From Desulfotignum sp. (GTDB lineage Bacteria; Desulfobacterota; Desulfobacteria; Desulfobacterales; Desulfobacteraceae), in contig JAABSA010000007.1 in assembly GCA_011390635.1 (NCBI GenBank), positions 58,772 through 122,771 on the forward strand: a stretch of 64,000 nt of DNA, in the 5' to 3' direction. The first letter of the stretch is position 1. Every line of letters starts with the position of its first letter. The position numbers and the translations under genes were made by a program. Below the pieces are notes generated by a model. It searched no databases. It saw only the letters and a list, made by a program, of their open reading frames with translations, and was not told the origin of the DNA. This document shows, piece after piece, positions 44,214 to 52,674 of the stretch.

Positions 44214-45632
44214 TTACTTGTTGCGGACGGCTTCCATGTAGTTGTCCAGGTCCCTGCGGATGGAGGGGGCCATGTCAGGGGGTTCAAAGTTTTTCAGGAT
44301 CTCCTTGTATTTGGCATTGGCCTGCTGCTCCATGGAAAGACTGCCCTTTGCGGTCCAGGCATCAAAATTGCGGCGCTCCTCCATGAGGGGTGCATACAGT
44401 TCTGATCTGAAATACTGGAAAGTGTGGCGGTTGGTCAGGTATTCCCCGCCGGGTCCTACCTGGTCGATCACATCCAGTGCCAGTTTTTCAGCGATGATTT
44501 CCTCTCCTTTTTTGATGCGGCGGCACATGCCCATCATTTCTGCATCGATCATGAATTTTTCATAGGAAGCGGTCATATATCCTTCCAGAATGCCTGCGGA
44601 ATGCAGCACAAAATTGATGCCGCTCAAACATGCCATCTGCAGGCTCATCATGGATTCGAACCCGGCCTGGGAATCCACCATTTTGGCATCGGTAAGTGCC
44701 CCGCCGCCCCGGGAAGGAAGGCCGTAAAATCTGCCCATTTGGGCGGTGGCTGCGGTGTTTACCGCCATTTCAGGGGCACCGATGCTCAGAGTGCCGTAAT
44801 GCATGGCAGCTGCAGAGGATGATCCTGCAAAAACAACCGGCGCACCCTCTTTCACCAGCTGGGCCAGGCAGATGCCGGCCAGCACTTCCGCATTCTGGAC
44901 CACCAGGGTGCCTTCCATGGTCACCGGTGTGGTGGCACCGGCAATGGACAGAGAAGAAATCAACTGGGGCATGCCGGCCGCTGCATAGGTCATGATGCCG
45001 GCACACATCTTGTCATCAAATCCCAGGGGAGTCAGGGTGGTGAGAATGCTTACAAAGGGCGGCTTTTGCATCATTTCTTCTCTTCCCCCGAATAACATGG
45101 CTGCCATGTCCAGGGTCTGAACAGCATCAGGCCCGCCGGTGCCGGCTCCCATAAACGGTTTGTCAGACAGGACCATGGCTGCGTAAATTCGTTCCGCATT
45201 CCTTGTTTCCACCGGAATGTCATTGGGTTCCACCATCATGCCGCCGGTGATGTCAAAATCAGGAATAGCACAGGCCAGTTTGGCAAAATTCTTGAAGTCT
45301 TCCAGGGTACCTGGCCGCCGTCCCAGGTCCAGGCAATTGACAAACGGAGCTCCGTAGCAGGGCATAAAAGCGATATTGTCTCCGCCGATCACCACGTTTT
45401 TTTCCGGGTTTCTGGCATACAGGGTAAACTGGGAAGGGGCTTTTTTCACCTGTTCTTCCACAAATTTTCTGGTGAAATATACCCGTACCCCGTCCACCTT
45501 GCACCCTGCTTTTTTAAAGAGGTCCAGGGCCGGTGCATATTTGAAATGCATGCCGGTCTTTTCCAGAACCGTCATGGTGGCTGCGTGGATTTTTTCTGTT
45601 TCCTGTGGTGTGAAATATTCAAAAAACCCCAT
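44214..45632 (-). CDS. Trimethylamine methyltransferase (MttB) family protein, sigma-54 controlled
   Basis: The protein has 472 residues with no in-frame TAG, so it is a non-pyrrolysine MttB homologue. Features include MTVLEKTGMHFKYAPALDLFKKAG near the N-terminus and LALDVIDQVGPGGEYLTNRHTFQYFR near the C-terminus. It probably transfers a methyl group from a betaine-type substrate to a corrinoid protein encoded elsewhere. AAGGATATCTT precedes the ATG. A good sigma-54 promoter lies about 110 bases upstream, and the divergent gene is a sigma-54 activator. The BCCT carrier and dimethylglycine-type oxidases nearby make glycine betaine the leading candidate substrate. Confidence 0.86.
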   Translation of the reverse strand: MGFFEYFTPQETEKIHAATMTVLEKTGMHFKYAPALDLFKKAGCKVDGVRVYFTRKFVEEQVKKAPSQFTLYARNPEKNVVIGGDNIAFMPCYGAPFVNCLDLGRRPGTLEDFKNFAKLACAIPDFDITGGMMVEPNDIPVETRNAERIYAAMVLSDKPFMGAGTGGPDAVQTLDMAAMLFGGREEMMQKPPFVSILTTLTPLGFDDKMCAGIMTYAAAGMPQLISSLSIAGATTPVTMEGTLVVQNAEVLAGICLAQLVKEGAPVVFAGSSSAAAMHYGTLSIGAPEMAVNTAATAQMGRFYGLPSRGGGALTDAKMVDSQAGFESMMSLQMACLSGINFVLHSAGILEGYMTASYEKFMIDAEMMGMCRRIKKGEEIIAEKLALDVIDQVGPGGEYLTNRHTFQYFRSELYAPLMEERRNFDAWTAKGSLSMEQQANAKYKEILKNFEPPDMAPSIRRDLDNYMEAVRNK

Positions 45633-46019
45633 AAGATATCCTTAATTTTGATTAAAAAGTTACAGTGGATGGTACTTTTGGCGACCATTGTTTTTATGCT
45701 GCCGGATGCACCCCGGCAGGTATTTATATGTTAAAATCGATTTGCACATTTCATGCCAAGGAGTAAGGAACCCTTCCCTCTTTGCCGGCAGGGCCATCCC
45801 AGGTAAAAAAGTGTGGGTTCTGACAAATATGCAGGGTTGAGAAAGATGGTACACGCGTTCACTTTCAGGGCAGCTACCTGTGATAGCGTCGAAAAGTATA
45901 AAAATATTTTTATATCTCTTGCTTTTTTTGTCAAAATCATGCATCCAGAAAACACAGGGTGAGAAAAAAAATAATAAATCATCAAAAAAATTTGATTATT
46001 CACATGATACAAGGGGACC
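45633..46019. other. Divergent control region between MttB and the sigma-54 activator gene
   Basis: About 387 bases, AT-rich toward the right. It holds the leftward sigma-54 promoter described separately and a small hairpin (CTGCCGG/CCGGCAG, 45699-45719) in the MttB leader. An open frame on the minus strand across the region (45731-46177) does not look coding. No activator-binding palindrome could be fixed by eye, although one is expected 80-150 bases upstream of the promoter. Confidence 0.45.
45743..45758 (-). promoter_or_regulatory. Sigma-54 promoter of the leftward MttB operon
   Basis: Read on the minus strand the site is TGGCATGAAATGTGCA. It has GG at -24 and GC at -12 with the required spacing and differs from the consensus at two positions. 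It lies about 110 bases before the MttB start and faces the divergent sigma-54 activator gene. Confidence 0.65.
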
Positions 46020-47453
46020 ATGGAACGGATCAATTTTGAAGATATCGATATATACAGTGTTCTGTCGTCCATGCATGAAGGTGTGGTGATCGCGGATATC
46101 ACAGGGAAAGTGATTTTTTTCAACCAGACCCAGGGCCAGATTGATGATGTTGTTCCAAAAGATGCCATTGGCCGCAAAATTTTGGATATTTATCAGCTGG
46201 CTGATGACACCAGCCCCATCATGCGCTGTCTGATCAGCGGAGAGCCCATCATAAATGAAACCCTTATCTACCGTACCCGTTTGGGAAGGGTGTGCAACAT
46301 CCTGTTCAGTGTGTTTCCCCTTTACAAAAACGGGCAGCTCATCGGCGCCATTAATTTTTCCAAGGAATACCAGATCCTTGAAAAAGTGATATTATCCCAA
46401 GCCGCATCAGCCGGACCGCTGCACAAAAAATCTTTGAACGGCACCCGGTTTTCTTTCAAAGACATTATTGGATCAGATCCGAAAATGCAACATGCCATCC
46501 GCATTGCCAGAATGTCTGCCGGCTCACCGTCTCCCATCATGATTTCCGGCGAAACAGGCACGGGCAAGGAATTGTTTGCCCAGTCCATTCACAACCACAG
46601 CCCGAGAAAGAAAAAACCGTTTATTCCCGTCAATTGCGCAGCCATACCGGAAAACCTGCTGGAAGGCATATTGTTCGGTACTTCCAGGGGCTCTTTTACC
46701 GGGGCCATTGACAAGCCGGGCCTGTTTGAGCAGGCCAATGGCGGCACCATCTTTCTGGATGAACTGGATGCCATGCCCCTGACCCTCCAGGCCAAACTGC
46801 TGAGGGTCATCCAGGAAAAAAAGGTGCGGAAATTGGGATCCCTCAAGGAGATTGATCTGGATGTAAAAATCTTGTCTTCAGTTGGCCAGCCGCCGTTGAA
46901 AACTATCCGGAACGGATCTTTGCGCATGGATCTTTTTTACCGCATGGGGGTGGTGTCTATACTGCTGCCGCCCCTGCGCGAACGAAAAAATGAATTTGAT
47001 GCGTTGATCCGGTATTTCATCACCAAGTATAACCAGGCATTGAAAGAGAAAGTGATATCCATCTCTCCCAGGGTAGCAGACCTGTTCGCCGGTTACAACT
47101 GGCCGGGAAATGTCCGGGAACTGGAGCATATCATTGAAGCTGCCATGAATATGGTTGGGGGGACCAGTGTTATACGCATGGCCCATCTGCCACCCCATAT
47201 CTTCAGCTTTGTCGGCAAAAACCCGATCCAGACCCCGACACACGGACCAGATAACACGGAAATTTCTGGAAGCAGCCTGCTGGAAGCCCAGGCATCCAGT
47301 GAACAGCAGATGATTGTAAAAGCCCTGGCCGGATCACAGGGTAATGCTGCCAAAGCAGCCAGAAGACTGGGTATTTCCCCCCAGTCTTTCCATTATAAAT
47401 TGAAAAAATACGGTATTAACCGCAGAGAATATGCTGCCCGGGAATCCGTGTAA
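46020..47453 (+). CDS. Sigma-54 dependent transcriptional activator (PAS-AAA+-Fis)
   Basis: The protein has 477 residues. A PAS-type sensor lies at about 10-115. The AAA+ domain lies at about 145-375, with Walker A GETGTGKELFAQ, the sigma-54 contact loop GSFTGA (Ser in place of the usual Ala) and Walker B GGTIFLDELD. A Fis-type helix-turn-helix is at the C-terminus (NAAKAARRLGISPQSFHYKL). The PAS domain suggests direct sensing of a small molecule or redox signal. It lies between two operons that both have sigma-54 promoter sequences, and is probably the regulator of both. Confidence 0.92.
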   Translation: MERINFEDIDIYSVLSSMHEGVVIADITGKVIFFNQTQGQIDDVVPKDAIGRKILDIYQLADDTSPIMRCLISGEPIINETLIYRTRLGRVCNILFSVFPLYKNGQLIGAINFSKEYQILEKVILSQAASAGPLHKKSLNGTRFSFKDIIGSDPKMQHAIRIARMSAGSPSPIMISGETGTGKELFAQSIHNHSPRKKKPFIPVNCAAIPENLLEGILFGTSRGSFTGAIDKPGLFEQANGGTIFLDELDAMPLTLQAKLLRVIQEKKVRKLGSLKEIDLDVKILSSVGQPPLKTIRNGSLRMDLFYRMGVVSILLPPLRERKNEFDALIRYFITKYNQALKEKVISISPRVADLFAGYNWPGNVRELEHIIEAAMNMVGGTSVIRMAHLPPHIFSFVGKNPIQTPTHGPDNTEISGSSLLEAQASSEQQMIVKALAGSQGNAAKAARRLGISPQSFHYKLKKYGINRREYAARESV

Positions 47454-47617
47454 AATTGTAAAAAAAATTTACAGTAAAACGCAAAATTTTTTAATTTTTT
47501 TTGTATCCCGTCAATAACCAGCAAAAGAACATAATTTTATTTTATGGGAATTTCATTAAAATTTTGCATAAATATCAAGGTTTCTCAAAATTTACTGGCA
47601 AAAATCTTGTTTTATCC

Positions 47618-47633
47618 TGGAAAAGCACTTGCA
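47618..47633 (+). promoter_or_regulatory. Sigma-54 promoter of the rightward ABC/DMGDH/ETF operon
   Basis: TGGAAAAGCACTTGCA has a perfect -12 element (TTGCA) and GG at -24 with correct spacing. The C at the fourth consensus position is missing. It lies 92 bases before the binding protein start. A weaker look-alike (TGGCAAAAATCTTGT) occurs just upstream. The region 47454-47617 is AT-rich and otherwise shows only a short TGTAAA/TTTACA inverted repeat near 47456-47475. Confidence 0.65.
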
Positions 47634-47725
47634 GTATTGGTACATAAAGTGCATGTTAACAAGGGATGTTTGTAAGGGACGTCACAACATAGGCACGTAA
47701 CATTCAAATTTTGGAGGAAAGATTT

Positions 47726-48985
47726 ATGGGTACGAAAAAATTGCAACTGGTTATCGCATGTTTCATGACAGTTTTGTTGTTGGCAGGAGGTCAGGTATTT
47801 GCTGCTGATAAAGTCCTGAAGGTGGGAGTATTAGGACCTTTTACCGGTCCTTCCGCCCAGAACGGCAAGGAATTTAAGGCTTCCGTTGAAATGGCCATGG
47901 AGGCTATTGATTCCACTGTGGGTGATTACAAAATTGAAGTGGTTTGGGTGGATTCCCAGTCAGACCCTGCAAGAGCGGCAAGTGCCTATGCTGAAGCAGT
48001 TGAAGGCAAGGGCATCCAGGCCGGCGTGCTCAACTGGCATTCTTCTGTTGCTGTTTCCGTGATGGATGTGGCTGCCCAGTACAAGGTCCCTCATATGTTT
48101 GGTTTCGGCGCCTCTGAGGTGGTGAATGAAAAATGGCAGGCAGATCCGGAAAAGTACTCCTACTGGGGTGGAAAAGGCTGGCCAGTACCCGCCAAACTGG
48201 AAGGAAACTATATCGAATGCATTAATGAGGTCATTGCAAACGGCACCTGGAAGCCCAAAAAGAAACTGGCTGCCATTTACGGCGAAGACACTGACTGGGG
48301 CCGCAGCGCCGGCGGGGCATATAAGGATGCACTCCTTGCCAGCGGCTGGGAAATTTATGCGGAAGAGTATTTTCCCATCACCCAGACCGATTTTTATCCG
48401 CTGCTTGCAAAATTCAAAAGTGCCGGCGTTGAGCTGCTTGCGGGTACATCCACTGCCGCACCTTCATTGACCGCGTTTGTAAAACAGTATGCAGAAGTCG
48501 GGAACAAAGGGGTTCTCATTGCATCCGGTCTGGGCTGGATTGGCGACTGGTATAAAATGACCGGTCCGGGGTCTGATTATGTGCTCGACTCAATTCCCCA
48601 GCTGACCACTGCCGAAGCCCAGCAATGGGCAAAAGATGTACAGGCAAAATACGGGTTTAACCCCAGCCCGTCCTCCGGCGGCCTTTCCTATGACGGCATC
48701 CGCATGTTTATCAAGATTCTCGAAAGAACCAATGAGCTGCATGGCAGGCTTGACAAGGAAACCATTCACAAAACCATGGTGGAAGAAGTCAATACCGGCA
48801 AACTTACCTATGGTAAAAAAGATGGTGCCATTATCATGAATGAATACAAATACACCCCGGAAACCATGCCGGACATGGTTGTGGGTCCGGATGCCTACTT
48901 TTTTCCCATCCTTCAGTACAAAGCCGGGAAAGGGTATATTATCTTTCCTGAGGACTGGAAACAAAAAGACTTTGAACAAAAATAA
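47726..48985 (+). CDS. ABC transporter substrate-binding protein, Liv/amide type
   Basis: The protein has 419 residues. The signal peptide (GTKKLQLVIACFMTVLLLAGG, then VFAAD) is followed by a type I periplasmic binding fold (Peripla_BP_6) starting KVGVLGPFTGPSAQNGKEF. ATG at 47726 has GGAGGAAAG upstream; the frame from TTG 47711 includes that site and is rejected. It delivers its ligand to the LivHMGF-type complex encoded next. Given the following flavoprotein, an N-methyl amino acid or betaine is plausible, but the ligand cannot be read from the sequence. Confidence 0.88.
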   Translation: MGTKKLQLVIACFMTVLLLAGGQVFAADKVLKVGVLGPFTGPSAQNGKEFKASVEMAMEAIDSTVGDYKIEVVWVDSQSDPARAASAYAEAVEGKGIQAGVLNWHSSVAVSVMDVAAQYKVPHMFGFGASEVVNEKWQADPEKYSYWGGKGWPVPAKLEGNYIECINEVIANGTWKPKKKLAAIYGEDTDWGRSAGGAYKDALLASGWEIYAEEYFPITQTDFYPLLAKFKSAGVELLAGTSTAAPSLTAFVKQYAEVGNKGVLIASGLGWIGDWYKMTGPGSDYVLDSIPQLTTAEAQQWAKDVQAKYGFNPSPSSGGLSYDGIRMFIKILERTNELHGRLDKETIHKTMVEEVNTGKLTYGKKDGAIIMNEYKYTPETMPDMVVGPDAYFFPILQYKAGKGYIIFPEDWKQKDFEQK

Positions 48986-49001
48986 GATGATATGAGCCTG
49001 G

Positions 49002-49037
49002 AACAGAGGATTGAGAAAAATTTTTCAATCCTCTGTT
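49002..49037. promoter_or_regulatory. Perfect 13-base hairpin after the substrate-binding protein gene
   Basis: AACAGAGGATTGA and its exact reverse complement flank a 10-base AT-rich loop. The right arm ends in GTTTGG, not a long T tract, so read-through into the ABC genes is likely. The binding protein message would be favoured over the membrane parts. Confidence 0.65.
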
Positions 49038-49071
49038 TGGTTAAACGCCATGCAAAAAGGAAAATAGAGAC

Positions 49072-49785
49072 GTGATTGTATTGGAAACCCAGAACCTGAC
49101 CAAAAAATTTGGCGGACTGACAGCTGTGAATGCCGTCTCCATGACAATCAACCAGGGAGATATCGTCGGGTTGATCGGACCCAACGGTGCCGGGAAAACC
49201 ACCTTCATCAACGCGATTTCCGGCCTGAATCCGCCCACTTCAGGAATGGTAAAAATGTTCGGCAAGGAGACCACCGGTCTGACACCTGAGAAAATGTGCC
49301 GCCTGGGGTTGTCCCGCACGTTCCAGATTCCCAGCCCGTTTCCCAAAATGACCGCCATTGAAAGTGTGATGACTGCCACCATTTTCGGCAATCCTGCTGG
49401 AAAGTCTGATCCTGTAGCGCATTCCAGAGAGATGCTCGAATTCGTGGAATTTCCCATGAAAGAAACCGTTGTGGCGGAGCAGTTGAACACGGTACAGCTT
49501 AAGCGTCTGGACCTGGCCAGGGCACTGGCTTCCAGTCCAAAGCTTTTGTTCATGGATGAACTGGCATCCGGGCTGAGCGAAGGTGAACTCAAGGATATCA
49601 TGAGAATTATTGATAAAATAAGCAAAAAAGGCATCTCCATTCTCATGATCGAACATATCATGCAGCTGATTATGGCTGTCTGCAACCGGCTTCTGTGCAT
49701 TCAGTTCGGCACCAAAATTGCTGAAGGCCCTACCCAGGAAGTGGCCAATGACCCAAAAGTGACAAAAGCCTATCTTGGTGAATAA
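49072..49785 (+). CDS. livG: ABC transporter ATPase, LivG type
   Basis: The protein has 237 residues with Walker A GPNGAGKTTF, Q-loop region and the family segment GLSRTFQIPSPFPKMT. The ABC signature is unusual, reading LNTVQLKRLDLARAL instead of LSGGQ-like. The Walker B is LLFMDELASGLSEGE with Leu in place of the usual Pro. Such variants are known in one LivG subgroup. The start is GTG at 49072 with AAGGA upstream. It pairs with the LivF type ATPase that follows, which has a normal signature. Confidence 0.88.
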   Translation: MIVLETQNLTKKFGGLTAVNAVSMTINQGDIVGLIGPNGAGKTTFINAISGLNPPTSGMVKMFGKETTGLTPEKMCRLGLSRTFQIPSPFPKMTAIESVMTATIFGNPAGKSDPVAHSREMLEFVEFPMKETVVAEQLNTVQLKRLDLARALASSPKLLFMDELASGLSEGELKDIMRIIDKISKKGISILMIEHIMQLIMAVCNRLLCIQFGTKIAEGPTQEVANDPKVTKAYLGE

Positions 49786-49837
49786 GGCAGACAAATAGCA
49801 GACAAACAATTGTAACACAATAATCAATGGAGACTTT

Positions 49838-50545
49838 ATGCTGTTAGAAGTCAAAAACCTGAATGCCGGGTATGGGTATTTGCAGATATTGCGGGATGTC
49901 TCTTTGCATATTGACAAAGGGGAATATGTCGGCATTGTAGGCCCCAACGGTGCCGGGAAAAGTACCACCATGAAAACCATTGCCGGACTGATTTCCCCCA
50001 TGAGCGGCAGTGTGGTTTTCAATGGGGAAGATATCACAGGACTGTCAGGCTCGGCTGTGGCAAAAAAAGGCATCTCCTTTGTATCAGAAGAGATGAACCT
50101 GTTTGTCAACATGACGGTGCAGGAAAACCTGTATATGGGGGCCTATACCATTAAAGAAAAACACCTGCAGAATGAACGCCTGGAATTCGTGTTCGAGCTG
50201 TTTCCCAGACTGGCTGAACGAAGAAAACAGCTGGCCGGCACCATGTCCGGCGGGGAGCGCAAAATGCTGGCCATCGGCCGGGGCATGATGTCCAATCCGT
50301 CTCTTATGCTGGTGGATGAACCCTCTTTCGGGCTGGCCCCCCAGCTGACCACCAGTGTGTTTGCCTCTTTGGAGGTATTGATAAAAACCGGGGTGACTAT
50401 TTTACTGGTGGAACAGAATGTTACCAAAACCCTTGCGGTGACAGGCCGCGGCTATGTCCTGGAAAACGGTAAAATCGGTTTGGAAGGCAAAAGTGCGGAT
50501 CTGGCGGAAGACAGCTATGTGAAAAAGGTGTTCCTGGGTGTTTAA
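49838..50545 (+). CDS. livF: ABC transporter ATPase, LivF type
   Basis: The protein has 235 residues: Walker A GPNGAGKSTT, signature MSGGERKMLAIGRGM, Walker B LMLVDEPSFGLAP. All catalytic motifs are normal, so it probably supplies most of the ATP hydrolysis of the pair. It lies 52 bases after livG and 23 bases before livH. Confidence 0.9.
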   Translation: MLLEVKNLNAGYGYLQILRDVSLHIDKGEYVGIVGPNGAGKSTTMKTIAGLISPMSGSVVFNGEDITGLSGSAVAKKGISFVSEEMNLFVNMTVQENLYMGAYTIKEKHLQNERLEFVFELFPRLAERRKQLAGTMSGGERKMLAIGRGMMSNPSLMLVDEPSFGLAPQLTTSVFASLEVLIKTGVTILLVEQNVTKTLAVTGRGYVLENGKIGLEGKSADLAEDSYVKKVFLGV

Positions 50546-50568
50546 TCAGATTTTGGAGAAATAGATTT

Positions 50569-51597
50569 ATGTCAAAACATAATATGTCAGTTACACTGAC
50601 CTGGCTGAAAACCGCCCCGGGTTTGTCCATTGTCATCAGTATTGCGGTGGCGGTTGCTGCCACGATAGACGCAGGCCCTTATCTGCTGGTGAACATGGTT
50701 GTTACCGGCGGAATGCTGGCCCTGGTGGCCACCGGCCTGACCCTGATGCTGGGGGTGTTGAATATTCCCATGTTCGCCCATGGGGAGTATTTTATGATCG
50801 GTTCCCTCACTGCCTACTACATTTTTACCCCCATCAGTGAATTCATTCTGGAACATCCGGACTCCTGGCTGGTGACATTCGGTCCTTTCATTGCCATCAT
50901 AGGCGCTCTCATAGGCGGGGCTATTGCCGGTGTCATATCTGAGAAACTGGTTTTCGGGCCGTTGCGCCGCCGCTCCACAGACAACTGGGTAATGAATTCT
51001 TTTCTGCTTACCGTGGGGGTGAGCGTGCTGCTCATAAATCTGCACCAGCTCATTTTCGGTGCTGATTTTAAAGGTATTGTGGGGTACTGGCAGGGCATGC
51101 CGATTTCCATTGCCGATGTGTATGTCTCAAAAGACAGGGTCATGTCGTTTCTTATATCTGCCGTGATTGTGGCACTGTTTTATCTGTTCATGACCTATAC
51201 CCGCACGGGCATGGCCATCCGGGCAGTGTCCCAGGATATTACCGGGGCCGAGATCGTGGGCATTGACATTGAAAAAATTGTGCTGCTCACCATATCTTTG
51301 GCCTGTGCTCTCGCAGCGGTGGCCGGCGGCAGCCTCTTGTTCATGTATCCTTCCTATCCCACAGTGGGTTTGGAACCCCTTTATATGGCATGGTTTGTGG
51401 TTATTCTTTCGGGCCTGGGGAATATTCTGGGTGCGGTGGCAGGAGCCTTTATGGTGGCCCTGCTCAAGGTTATCACAATGGAATATGTGGGTGCGGGTTG
51501 GGATTTTGTCGTACCATCGGCATTGATCATGCTCATTCTGATTTTTAAACCCAGCGGGATCTTCGGGTCGGATGTCCGCGGTGTCCTCGATAAATAG
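50569..51597 (+). CDS. livH: ABC transporter permease, LivH type
   Basis: The protein has 342 residues and about nine membrane segments. The family pattern GLTLMLGVLNIPMFAHGEYFMIG and YTRTGMAIRAVSQDITGAEIVGI is visible, as is the end segment ILIFKPSGIFG. TTGGAGAAATAG lies just upstream of the ATG. It forms the transmembrane channel with LivM. Confidence 0.9.
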   Translation: MSKHNMSVTLTWLKTAPGLSIVISIAVAVAATIDAGPYLLVNMVVTGGMLALVATGLTLMLGVLNIPMFAHGEYFMIGSLTAYYIFTPISEFILEHPDSWLVTFGPFIAIIGALIGGAIAGVISEKLVFGPLRRRSTDNWVMNSFLLTVGVSVLLINLHQLIFGADFKGIVGYWQGMPISIADVYVSKDRVMSFLISAVIVALFYLFMTYTRTGMAIRAVSQDITGAEIVGIDIEKIVLLTISLACALAAVAGGSLLFMYPSYPTVGLEPLYMAWFVVILSGLGNILGAVAGAFMVALLKVITMEYVGAGWDFVVPSALIMLILIFKPSGIFGSDVRGVLDK

Positions 51598-51620
51598 GCG
51601 ATTGATACATAGGAGACAGT

Positions 51621-52649
51621 ATGGATACGACAACAAATGATCTGAACATGAATCTCTTTGACAGGGTGCTGGACAAACTGTGCCTGACCCCCATCGGACT
51701 GGCCGGCCTGATCCTGCTGCTGATTCTGCCGTTTATTCCGCCGTTCAACCAGGAATACATGCTCCGGTGGTTGATTTATTGCGGATTTATTGCAGCCATG
51801 AGTGTGGGGTTTGATTTTACGGCCGGATTTATCAACATCGTCAATTTCGGGTATATGGCGGTGGCAGGCACTGGAGGCTACACATCAGCCCTGCTGGTGC
51901 TCAATGCCGGTCTGTCCCCCTGGATTGCCATGTTGGCCGGGGGTGTTTCTTCTGCAATTTTAGGGCTGGTCATCGGCATGATTTCTCTGCGGCTGAGGGG
52001 CATTTTTGCGGCCTGCCTGTCCTGGTTTTTCGGCCTGGCGGTCATGGGGCTAGCCATTAAAATGGTCTGGCTGACCAGAGGACCTCTGGGACTGAGAGTC
52101 CCGCGCCTTTTTGAAACGGAATCCAATTTTCCGTTTTATTTTTTGATCGTCATCCTGGTATATCTCACCTACCTGATCTGCAAATGGGTGGTACGATCCA
52201 AAATGGGACTTGCATTCCAGGCCATCGGCCAGAACATGGATGCCGCCAGAACATCCGGAATCGATCCGGTATTTTACCGGGTGTTTAATTTTACCATGTC
52301 ATGCGCCATTGCAGGCGTTCTGGGCGGTTTTTACGCCCATTTTTATGGTATTTTGACCCCGGACATGATGCATACTTCCAAGACCGTGGAAGTACTGGCC
52401 GTGGCTTATATAGGCGGACGGGGCAGCCTGTGGGGCGGGGCGGTCATCGCCTTTCCCTTTATATTTCTCATGGAAATCGTGCGGTCCACCCTGTCCCATC
52501 TGCCGGGTTTGAATCTGGTCATTTATGCCCTGGTCCTTATTCTGGTGATGATTTATTACCCGGGCGGGTTCTCATATTTTTATGATACCCATATCCGGCA
52601 GCCCAAAAACAGGGCATTGCGATATTTTTTAAATGGTAGAGACGCGTAA
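51621..52649 (+). CDS. livM: ABC transporter permease, LivM type
   Basis: The protein has 342 residues and about nine membrane segments, with the LivM pattern FDFTAGFINIVNFGYMAVAGTGG and GLAFQAIGQNMDAARTSGID. The C-terminus is slightly extended and basic. GGAG precedes the ATG. It is followed 25 bases later by the DMGDH-like gene, so transport and oxidation are in one operon. Confidence 0.9.
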   Translation: MDTTTNDLNMNLFDRVLDKLCLTPIGLAGLILLLILPFIPPFNQEYMLRWLIYCGFIAAMSVGFDFTAGFINIVNFGYMAVAGTGGYTSALLVLNAGLSPWIAMLAGGVSSAILGLVIGMISLRLRGIFAACLSWFFGLAVMGLAIKMVWLTRGPLGLRVPRLFETESNFPFYFLIVILVYLTYLICKWVVRSKMGLAFQAIGQNMDAARTSGIDPVFYRVFNFTMSCAIAGVLGGFYAHFYGILTPDMMHTSKTVEVLAVAYIGGRGSLWGGAVIAFPFIFLMEIVRSTLSHLPGLNLVIYALVLILVMIYYPGGFSYFYDTHIRQPKNRALRYFLNGRDA

Positions 52650-52674
52650 AAATTAAAAAAGAGAGGTAACAATT

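Noticed and set aside
40633..45632. Pyrrolysine (in-frame TAG) in the MttB-family genes
   Set aside because: Both full-length frames run without internal TAG and have normal lengths, so they are non-pyrrolysine homologues.
45731..46177. 148-codon minus-strand frame across the MttB/activator gap
   Set aside because: It overlaps the start of the sigma-54 activator and the promoter region, and has no coherent protein features.
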